Source: Oscillospiraceae bacterium
Lineage (GTDB): Bacteria > Bacillota > Clostridia > Oscillospirales > Ruminococcaceae
NCBI GenBank assembly: GCA_020024215.1
Contig: JAHHUC010000001.1
Coordinates: 18,939 to 82,938 of the forward strand
Length of the DNA: 64,000 nt
Reading direction: 5' to 3'
A program made the translations under genes and the position numbers. The notes under the pieces are model-generated. The model was not told the DNA's origin. It saw nothing but the letters and a program-made list of their open reading frames with translations, and searched no databases. Positions 8,620 through 15,510 of the stretch are shown piece by piece (position 1 is the first letter of the stretch; each line of letters starts with the position of its first letter).

Positions 8620-8823
8620 ATGAGAGAGGGCATTCATCCCGAATACAAAAAGTGCGTGATTCGTTGCGCTTGCGGAAATGAAATCGAAACAAGCTCCACA
8701 AAGGGCGATATGCGTGTTGAAATTTGCTCAAAGTGCCACCCGTTCTTTACCGGCAGGCAGAAGCTGGTTGATTCCGGAGGTCGTGTTGATCGTTTTAATA
8801 AGCGTTTTGGCTTCAACAAATAA
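8620..8823 (+). CDS. rpmE: 50S ribosomal protein L31, zinc-binding form
   Basis: A 67-residue ribosomal protein starting MREGIHPEY. It is the zinc-ribbon (C+) form, with ligands C16, C18, C36 and C39 (CAC and CSKC), and ends in VDRFNKRFG as is usual. AAAGAGGTGA precedes the ATG, and a strong hairpin closes the unit at 8844-8866. Zinc-free L31 paralogues usually replace it under zinc limitation; none is seen here. Confidence 0.97.
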   Translation: MREGIHPEYKKCVIRCACGNEIETSSTKGDMRVEICSKCHPFFTGRQKLVDSGGRVDRFNKRFGFNK

Positions 8824-8843
8824 GCTTCAATTAGCTCTTTTTT

Positions 8844-8866
8844 AGAGCGGTGCTGAGCACCGCTCT
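8844..8866 (+). terminator. Hairpin terminator after rpmE
   Basis: An 11-bp perfect stem (AGAGCGGTGCT, 8844-8854, with 8856-8866), followed by TGTTTCG. The U-run is weak. Confidence 0.6.
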
Positions 8867-8909
8867 TGTTTCGATACAATAAATTATGTTTTGTCGGGAG
8901 GTGAAATAT

Positions 8910-9545
8910 TTGGAAAATTATTTGACCGTCTCCTCCCCTTCCACGGATGAGTTCACTGAGAAAAAATCCAGATTCATAGGCAGCTTGTACCCCTGCTCAA
9001 GCCATGAGAGCGCAATGGAAATTCTTGAAAAGACAAGGAAGGAAAATTTTGCTGCGCGGCACAATGTGTGGGCTTACATATTAAAGGACGGCTCCATGCG
9101 TTACAGCGACGACGGCGAGCCTCAGGGCACCGGGGGACAGCCTGTTCTTGAGGTTTTGAAAAGAAGCCGGATAAAGGATGCCGTCTGCATTGTCACACGC
9201 TATTTCGGCGGGGTGCTCCTAGGTGCAGGAGGCCTTACAAGGGCATATGCAAGGGGGGCATCCATTGCAGTCAAAAGTGCAAAAATTGTCGAGGTGAGCC
9301 ACATTGTAAAATTTTCCTTAGAAATTGGGTACAATCAATATTCAACTGCTGAAAGAATTTTGAGAGAGCAGCACACTCTTATAGAGAACACAAGCTTTAC
9401 CGATCGTGTTCTCATGCTCTGTGCAATAAGGTCAGAGGACCTTGCCAATTTGGAAAAAACACTTACAGACAGCTTTGCAGCATCGGTTTTGCCGTCTGTC
9501 ATATCAGAGGGCTTTATGAATATGCCGCCTAAAATTCAAATCTAG
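8910..9545 (+). CDS. yigZ: YigZ/IMPACT family protein
   Basis: A 212-codon member of the UPF0029/IMPACT family, whose bacterial role is not settled (the eukaryotic IMPACT acts on Gcn2 signalling). The N-terminal domain carries the family signature: KKSRFIG, YSDDGEPQGTGGQPVLEVL and VTRYFGGVLLGAGGL. A smaller C-terminal ferredoxin-like domain follows. The best start is the TTG at 8910, seven bases after GGGAGGTG. The ATG at 8886 is in frame but has no ribosome site. It sits upstream of the dnaG operon, with 37 bp between them. Confidence 0.88.
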   Translation: MENYLTVSSPSTDEFTEKKSRFIGSLYPCSSHESAMEILEKTRKENFAARHNVWAYILKDGSMRYSDDGEPQGTGGQPVLEVLKRSRIKDAVCIVTRYFGGVLLGAGGLTRAYARGASIAVKSAKIVEVSHIVKFSLEIGYNQYSTAERILREQHTLIENTSFTDRVLMLCAIRSEDLANLEKTLTDSFAASVLPSVISEGFMNMPPKIQI

Positions 9546-9582
9546 CAGGATTGCTGCAAAGAGTCCTTTAAGGAGGGAAAAA

Positions 9583-11340
9583 ATGATTCCGCAAAGCTTT
9601 ATAGACGAGCTTAAATATCGTCTTAACATTGAAGAGGTGGTTTCTTCCTATGTCCCCCTTAAAAGAGCAGGGAAAAATTTGAAGGGGCTGTGCCCCTTCC
9701 ACTCTGAAAAAACCCCGTCCTTTACAGTTTATCCCGACACCAACTCCTTTTACTGCTTCGGCTGCGGAAAAGGCGGAGATCCTATAACCTTCATAAAGGA
9801 AATAGAGCACCTTGAATATACAGAATCGCTTAAATTTGCAGCCCAAAGGGTGGGGCTTTCCATGCCGGAGGATGTTAAGGATGACAAGGCTGCATCACTT
9901 AAAAGAAGGATTCTTGAAATAAACCGCCTGTCGGCAAGATTCTTTTATTCCGCCCTCATCTCTCCTAACGGCAAGGAGGGCTATGCCTATTTAAGAAGAA
10001 GAGGCCTCAATGATGAAACCATAAAGGCCTTCGGTCTTGGCTTTGCGCCCAATAGCTGGAGAAGCCTGTGCGATTACCTTTTAAAAAAGGGCTTTACCAC
10101 AGAGGAGCTGGTTACGGCAAATGTGGCAAGGACAAATTCCAAGGGAAATGTATATGACCTTTTCAGAAACAGAATAATGTTTCCCATAATAGATTTAAAA
10201 GGCTCTGTCATCGCCTTTGGCGGAAGGGTAATGGATGACAAAAAGCCGAAATATCTCAACAGCCCCGAAACAAATGTCTTTAAAAAGGGAAGAAACCTGT
10301 TTGCTTTAAATATTGCCAAAAATCAAAACAGCGGCTCCCTTATTCTCACAGAGGGCTATATGGACACAATAGCCCTTCATGCCTCAGGCTTTAAAAATGC
10401 GGTGGCAACTCTGGGAACAGCCATCACTTCGGAGCAGGCAAGGCTCATCTCCTTTTATGCAGATGAGGTCATCATATGCTATGATTCTGATGAGGCCGGC
10501 AGAAAGGCAACAAACAGAGCTGTGGAAATTTTTTCAGACACAGGCTTAAGGGTTCGCATACTCAATATACCCAATGCAAAGGACCCGGATGAATTCATTA
10601 GAAAAAAGGGAAGAGAATCATTCAGAGAGCTTTTGGAAAGCAGCCTCAATTCAACCGAAAACGAAATAGAGCTTTTAAAAAGAAAGTATGACACAAGCAC
10701 ATCAGACGGCAAGCTTTATTTTCTCAAGGAGTTCTGCCTTCTCATGGCAAAGCAGGAGGACATTCTGGCAGCTGAGGTGTACATTTCCAAAATTGCTTCC
10801 TCGCTCGGCATTTCAAAGGATGCCGTCACAGAGGAGGTAAACACTCTTAAAAAAAGGGCATATTACCGTGAAAAAAAGAAGCTGGAGCTTGCCCTGCCCT
10901 CTTTTGCTGCTCAAAGGGAGGATTTTTCAAACGATCCCCAGAGGCATAAGTATTATAAATACGCCAAATGTGAGGACAGGCTCTTATTCTTTTTATATAA
11001 AAACCCCAACAGCATACCGCTGATAAGGGAGCTTCTGCCGCCGGAAAAATGGGTGACAGATTCCAACAGAGAAATATACAGCACTATGCTCTCGTTTTAT
11101 GAAGATAACATAAGCTTGGACATTTCTTCATTGGCAGCACATTTAAGTCAGGAACAAATTAGCCGATTTTCCGGCATTATCGCTAAAAATTGCGAAAGTA
11201 ACATAAGCCTCGAAACTGCCAACGAGCTTTGCAGGATTATTTTATCCATTAAAAACGAAAAAAGCGCCGATGAAATTTCAAAAATGGACATTTCTGAAAT
11301 CGGCTCTTATGCAAACGAGCTTATGAAAAATAAAAAGTAG
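9583..11340 (+). CDS. dnaG: DNA primase
   Basis: A 585-residue primase that lays RNA primers at the replication fork. Domains in order: an N-terminal CHC2 zinc-binding domain with C37, H40, C58 and C61, a TOPRIM catalytic core (LILTEGYMDTIALH, then CYDSDEAGRKA carrying the metal-binding acidic residues), and a C-terminal helicase-interaction region. AGGAGG precedes the ATG. It stands 12 bp before rpoD, the classic primase-sigma operon. Confidence 0.95.
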   Translation: MIPQSFIDELKYRLNIEEVVSSYVPLKRAGKNLKGLCPFHSEKTPSFTVYPDTNSFYCFGCGKGGDPITFIKEIEHLEYTESLKFAAQRVGLSMPEDVKDDKAASLKRRILEINRLSARFFYSALISPNGKEGYAYLRRRGLNDETIKAFGLGFAPNSWRSLCDYLLKKGFTTEELVTANVARTNSKGNVYDLFRNRIMFPIIDLKGSVIAFGGRVMDDKKPKYLNSPETNVFKKGRNLFALNIAKNQNSGSLILTEGYMDTIALHASGFKNAVATLGTAITSEQARLISFYADEVIICYDSDEAGRKATNRAVEIFSDTGLRVRILNIPNAKDPDEFIRKKGRESFRELLESSLNSTENEIELLKRKYDTSTSDGKLYFLKEFCLLMAKQEDILAAEVYISKIASSLGISKDAVTEEVNTLKKRAYYREKKKLELALPSFAAQREDFSNDPQRHKYYKYAKCEDRLLFFLYKNPNSIPLIRELLPPEKWVTDSNREIYSTMLSFYEDNISLDISSLAAHLSQEQISRFSGIIAKNCESNISLETANELCRIILSIKNEKSADEISKMDISEIGSYANELMKNKK

Positions 11341-11352
11341 GAGGATAATTCT

Positions 11353-12444
11353 GTGGCAGAAAAGGAAAAGAATATAAAAGAGGATACAGCAGAACAGAAA
11401 AATATAATAAAGGACCTGTTGGAGCAGGGCAGAGCCAAGGGAAAGCTTACAACCACCGAGATCAATGACGCCGCAGAGGAATCCGGCTTTGATCCGGATC
11501 AGATGGACAAGCTTTTTGAAACCCTTCAGAATTTCAGCAAAACATACGCCTTTGAAATCATTGAAAACGATACACAGAATATCGAGCTGGATGACACCTT
11601 TGCATCTGAGGGAATAAACATTGATGACCCTGTTAAGGTTTACCTTAAGGAAATAGGCATGATCCCTCTGCTGACAGGAGAAGAGGAAAAGATACTTGCA
11701 GAAAAAATGGCAGAGGGTGATCCTGCTGCCAGAAAAAGGCTTATTGATGCCAATTTAAGGCTTGTTGTTTCCATTGCCAAAAGATATGTAGGCAGGGGCA
11801 TGAGCTTTCTTGACCTCATTCAGGAGGGAAATTTAGGACTTATAAAGGCTGTTGAGAAATTTGACCACACAAAGGGCTTCAAGTTTTCAACCTATGCCAC
11901 ATGGTGGATAAGACAGGCGATAACAAGGGCTATCGCCGATCAGGCAAGAACCATCAGAATACCTGTTCACATGGTTGAAACCATAAACAAGGTAAAGAAG
12001 GTTTCCTCTGCCCTCCTGCATCAAAACGGCCACGAGCCCACAGCCGACGAGATAGCCGCAGAAATTGACCTGCCTGTGGATAAGGTGAGAGAGATAATGA
12101 GGGTATCTCAGGAGCCTGTTTCGCTTGAAACGCCCATCGGCGAGGAGGAGGACAGCCATTTGGGCGATTTTATCCCCGATGACGATGCACCTGCACCTGC
12201 CGAGGCTGCCTCTCACACACTTTTGAAAGAGCAGCTTGAGGAGGTTCTGCACACACTCGCCCCCAGAGAGGAAAAGGTTTTAAAGCTGAGATTCGGCCTT
12301 AAAGACGGCAGGACCAGAACCCTTGAAGAGGTCGGCAAGGAATTTGATGTCACAAGGGAGAGAATAAGACAGATTGAGGCAAAGGCATTAAGAAAGCTGC
12401 GCCATCCCAGCCGTGCCAAAAAGCTCAAGGACTTTTTGGATTAA
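11353..12444 (+). CDS. rpoD: Primary RNA polymerase sigma factor SigA/RpoD
   Basis: A 363-residue housekeeping sigma factor. Visible parts: a short region 1.1, region 1.2/2 (DPVKVYLKEIG, then FLDLIQEGNLGLIKAVEKFD and FSTYATWWIRQAITRA, which recognises the -10 box), region 3, and region 4 with the helix-turn-helix ending VTRERIRQIEAKALRKLRHP, which recognises the -35 box. The start is GTG at 11353, after GGAGGATAATTCT. It is cotranscribed with dnaG upstream and the Rrf2 regulator 12 bp downstream. Confidence 0.97.
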   Translation: MAEKEKNIKEDTAEQKNIIKDLLEQGRAKGKLTTTEINDAAEESGFDPDQMDKLFETLQNFSKTYAFEIIENDTQNIELDDTFASEGINIDDPVKVYLKEIGMIPLLTGEEEKILAEKMAEGDPAARKRLIDANLRLVVSIAKRYVGRGMSFLDLIQEGNLGLIKAVEKFDHTKGFKFSTYATWWIRQAITRAIADQARTIRIPVHMVETINKVKKVSSALLHQNGHEPTADEIAAEIDLPVDKVREIMRVSQEPVSLETPIGEEEDSHLGDFIPDDDAPAPAEAASHTLLKEQLEEVLHTLAPREEKVLKLRFGLKDGRTRTLEEVGKEFDVTRERIRQIEAKALRKLRHPSRAKKLKDFLD

Positions 12445-12456
12445 AAAGGAGAAAAG

Positions 12457-12861
12457 ATGAATATAACTCTTGAAGCGGATTATGCGGTAAATATTGTGGA
12501 CTGCCTTGCAAAGGCCTATCCCAAAAGGATGGATGCAGCCTCCATATCTCAGGAGACCGGCGTCACATTGAGGTTTTCACTTAAAATTTTAAGCAAGCTG
12601 GCAGCGGCAAAAATAGTGTGTTCATTCAAGGGAGTAAACGGCGGATATGAGCTTGCCTGCCACCCCTCTTTGATAACATTGAAGGATGTGATAGAAACGG
12701 TGGAGGGGCCATTTGCCTTCAGCCGCTGTTTATGTTTGGACAATTCAGGCGCTGCACCCTATCAATGTCAGAACAAGGGCTGCAGATTTCAAAAGATATA
12801 TGATGAAATCTCAAGGGAGGTAAGGCAGAGATTGAGCGAGGTCACATTTGAAGTAAAATAA
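12457..12861 (+). CDS. Rrf2-family transcriptional regulator, probably Fe-S-binding
   Basis: A 134-residue winged-helix regulator of the Rrf2/IscR/NsrR family. The helix-turn-helix occupies about residues 20-60 (ASISQETGVTLRFSLKILSKL) and the wing has GVNGGYELA. A C-terminal cluster SRCLCLDN...YQCQNKGC supplies four cysteines in the place where IscR, NsrR and CymR-type members bind an iron-sulfur cluster. AAAAGGAG is upstream of the ATG. It follows rpoD by 12 bp, so it is likely cotranscribed with the sigma factor. The target genes cannot be told from the sequence. Confidence 0.88.
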   Translation: MNITLEADYAVNIVDCLAKAYPKRMDAASISQETGVTLRFSLKILSKLAAAKIVCSFKGVNGGYELACHPSLITLKDVIETVEGPFAFSRCLCLDNSGAAPYQCQNKGCRFQKIYDEISREVRQRLSEVTFEVK

Positions 12862-13085
12862 AGGCTTATAGGCCGACCTAATTATGAAAATTTCTGCAAA
12901 TGCAAAAAGCATTGCACCCAAGCGCCTATTATTGTTCCAAAAAGAGAATATACAGCATTGCACAAGGCTTTGACAGCAAAGCTTACACATTTAGGCAGGC
13001 AGTAAATGCTTTATCAATCCTATTTGATATAATTTCTGCTTTTGCATATATAATAACAACAGGCAAAAGCTAAAAGAAAATGCTC
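12862..13085 (+). other. Structured non-coding region after the Rrf2 gene, possible small RNA
   Basis: No open frame fits. It holds several short inverted repeats: AAGGCTTTG/CAAAGCTT near 12964-12982 and GCTTTTGC/GCAAAAGC at 13038-13045 and 13063-13070. There is also a TATAAT at 13028-13033 without a good -35. A strong terminator follows at 13086. It may be just the trailer of the dnaG-rpoD-rrf2 transcript or a short RNA of its own. Confidence 0.25.
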
Positions 13086-13121
13086 AAAGCCGCTTTGTTT
13101 ATACAAGGCGGCTTTTCTTTT
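13086..13121 (+). terminator. Intrinsic terminator
   Basis: A 13-bp stem (13086-13098 with 13103-13115, one wobble pair) and a TTAT loop, then TCTTTT. It is the first terminator after the dnaG-rpoD-rrf2 unit, 225 bp past the last stop. Confidence 0.75.
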
Positions 13122-13140
13122 ACAAAGTGAAGATTAAAGA

Positions 13141-13364
13141 ATGGATAAATTGCAAAAATGTGCAAAATCTTTTGAGGAGCTGCTTTATACAAAATATCAT
13201 ATCATTCTGGCAGAAAAGGCAAATCAGAAGATAGAGAGCCTGCTTTTGATACTGTTGACTTTCACCGCCCTTTGAAACTGCATAAACTTAAAGATTTACG
13301 CCCTTATAAAGGAAACAGGGAAAATGCCTTTAGAGATATTCTTTTTAGGCAAATTTCCTTTTAA
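13141..13364 (+). pseudogene. Frameshifted, truncated remnant of a PBECR4-like domain gene
   Basis: From ATG 13141 one frame gives MDKLQKCAKSFEELLYTKYH followed by IILAEKANQKIESLL and stops at about 13275. A second frame over the 3' half gives FDTVDFHRPLKLHKLKDL and then KGNRENAFRDIL, stopping at 13364. Read in sequence, the two pieces match my recollection of the start of PBECR4-type proteins, which have a (Y)HI/F-V-L segment followed by DFHHLxGLHKLxDL and a basic-aromatic stretch. A single frameshift near 13248-13254 joins them. The downstream part of such proteins is missing, so this looks like a decaying gene. PBECR4 is a predicted nuclease-like fold found near phage and mobile genes. Confidence 0.55.
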
Positions 13365-13408
13365 GTATAGAGAGAAGCTTAAATCAAGGACAAAAGGGGC
13401 AAAATATC

Positions 13409-13445
13409 AAAGGAGTGTATCCTCTCAAAGATACACTCCTTTTTT
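13409..13445 (+). terminator. Intrinsic terminator between the remnant and recG
   Basis: A 13-bp stem AAAGGAGTGTATC (13409-13421) with GATACACTCCTTT (13431-13443 region), an 8-base loop, and a T-run on the plus strand. On the minus strand it also lies just past the recG stop, so it may work for both. Confidence 0.8.
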
Positions 13446-13474
13446 CTGCCGCTTTTTTTAGAAATTTTCACAGC

Positions 13475-15505
13475 TTAATTTAATTCTGTTCCGATTTCTC
13501 TGTATATTTTTTCCAACCCATCGGATATAAGCTTTAAATTGTCCTCACTTTTTATAAATTCTTTGGCAAATTCAGAAGCCTTTAAAAGCAGCTGCTCGTT
13601 TTTTATAAGATCGGCATTTTTAAAAAGAGGATTTCCGTGCTGTCTTGTACCCAGCATATCTCCGGGGCCTCTCTGCTTTAAATCCTCCTCTGCTATAAAA
13701 AATCCGTCATTGGAGCAGCAGAGAGTTTTCAGCCTTCTTACAGTCTCCTTCTCCTTTGAATCTGAAAGGAGTATGCAAAAGGATTCCTCACTTCCTCTGC
13801 CAACCCTTCCCCTCAGCTGATGAAGCTGGCTCAAGCCAAATCTCTCTGCGTTTTCAATCAGCATGATAACCGAATTAGGCACATCTATTCCCACCTCGAT
13901 CACGGTTGTGGATATAAGCACGGAAATTTTGTTTGCCTTAAAATCCTCCATTATCCTCTCCTTTTCGAAAGAATCCTGCTTTCCGTTTAAAAGTGCGGTG
14001 CTTATGCCCCAATCCCTGCTCTTTGAAAGTGCCTTGAAAAGCTCTGACGAGGAAACGCATTTTATAGATTCACTATCTTCTATAAGCGGACATACTATAT
14101 ATGCCTGTTTTTTTTGCATAACGTGCTTTTTGATAAAGTTCAATGCCCTTTGGTGCTTGTCATAGCCCACCAGATAGGTTTTGACCGGCTTTCTTCCGAC
14201 AGGCATCCCTTTTATCACAGTCAAATCCAAATCCTTGTACAGCACAAGGGAGAGTGTTCTGGGTATAGGAGTTGCCGACATTACCAGGCTGTGGCTGTTT
14301 TTCCCCTTTTCGCTGAGGCTTTTCCTCTCGTTTACACCAAAGCGGTGCTGCTCATCTGTTATTGTAAGTCCCAGAGCGCAATATTCCACATCCTTTGAAA
14401 AAAGGGCGTGTGTGCCTATTATCACATCTGCTTCTTTTTCCTTTATAAGCCTTCTTGCTTCCTTTTTTTCCTTTTGACTCATCTGACCTGTAAGCAGCAC
14501 ACATTTTATTCCAAAGGGTGAAAGCAGGCGATCCATTGTTTCATAATGCTGCCTGCAAAGCGATTCTGTGGGAGCCATTACAGCGCTCTGAAAGCCGTTT
14601 TTATAGCTTTCATAGGCTGCGAAGGCGGCTATTACCGTCTTTCCGGAGCCCACATCCCCCTCTATCATCCTGTTCATGGGGGAGCCTTTTTTAAAGTCCT
14701 TTGAAATATCCTCCATTGCCTCAAGCTGCCCCTGTGTAAGGCAAAAGGGCAGGCTCGAAATAAATTCCTTCTCCCCTAAAATATTCCACGGCTTTATTTT
14801 TATTGTGCCCCTCAGACTTTTAATCCTCTCCATAGCGGCAGAAAAAATGAAAAGCTCATCAAATATTATCCTCTCTGAAGCCCATCTTGCCTCTTTTTCA
14901 TCCCTTGGACAGTTCAGCGCTCTGACAGCCCTTTCATAGGGAAGAAGAGAATTTTTTCTGCAAAAGTCAACGGGAAGATATTCTTTTGGGACCTCTGTCT
15001 GACTTAAAGCTCTTTGAATATCATTGTTTATTACCTTTTGGCTCAAGCCCTGTGTCAGAGGATATAAAGGCAGAAGCCTGCCCTTATATTCCACAGGATA
15101 AACTGTGGGGGCATTTATCTCTATAAGTGTGAAATTTACCCTTTCAGCCTTTCCGGAAAAAATATAGCTTTTTCCCACCTCAAGGGAATTTACTGTATAT
15201 TCTGCATTGAAAAAGGTAAGCAGAATTTCCTTTTGCCGGCCTAAGCACCTAACCTTTGAAATGGTCATGCCCTTTCTTATTCTGGCAGGCGGCAGCTTTT
15301 TTATCACCTGACACTCGACTATGCAGGCTGTTCCCTCTGAAAGATTTCTTTCATCGCTATATTCAAGCCTTATATAATCTCTGGGAATGAGCGAAATAAG
15401 GTCCGAGACTGTGAAAATCCCCATTTTATTATATAATTTCTGCTTCTTTTGACCTATTTTGGGTATGCTTATAATATCATCACAGGGCTTTAACAATCTC
15501 GTCAC
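13475..15505 (-). CDS. recG: ATP-dependent DNA helicase RecG
   Basis: A 676-residue helicase that remodels stalled forks and Holliday junctions. An N-terminal wedge/OB domain is followed by the two RecA-like motor domains: Walker A GDVGSGKTVIA, motif II DEQHRFGV, SATPIPRTL, and the TRG-like C-terminal QLRGRVGRG. The length fits the family. Two starts are possible: GTG at 15505, or TTG at 15496, which has better spacing from GAGGTG. It follows the YfhO-like gene by 5 bp and is likely cotranscribed with it. Confidence 0.95.
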   Translation of the reverse strand: MTRLLKPCDDIISIPKIGQKKQKLYNKMGIFTVSDLISLIPRDYIRLEYSDERNLSEGTACIVECQVIKKLPPARIRKGMTISKVRCLGRQKEILLTFFNAEYTVNSLEVGKSYIFSGKAERVNFTLIEINAPTVYPVEYKGRLLPLYPLTQGLSQKVINNDIQRALSQTEVPKEYLPVDFCRKNSLLPYERAVRALNCPRDEKEARWASERIIFDELFIFSAAMERIKSLRGTIKIKPWNILGEKEFISSLPFCLTQGQLEAMEDISKDFKKGSPMNRMIEGDVGSGKTVIAAFAAYESYKNGFQSAVMAPTESLCRQHYETMDRLLSPFGIKCVLLTGQMSQKEKKEARRLIKEKEADVIIGTHALFSKDVEYCALGLTITDEQHRFGVNERKSLSEKGKNSHSLVMSATPIPRTLSLVLYKDLDLTVIKGMPVGRKPVKTYLVGYDKHQRALNFIKKHVMQKKQAYIVCPLIEDSESIKCVSSSELFKALSKSRDWGISTALLNGKQDSFEKERIMEDFKANKISVLISTTVIEVGIDVPNSVIMLIENAERFGLSQLHQLRGRVGRGSEESFCILLSDSKEKETVRRLKTLCCSNDGFFIAEEDLKQRGPGDMLGTRQHGNPLFKNADLIKNEQLLLKASEFAKEFIKSEDNLKLISDGLEKIYREIGTELN

Positions 15506-15510
15506 CTCAC

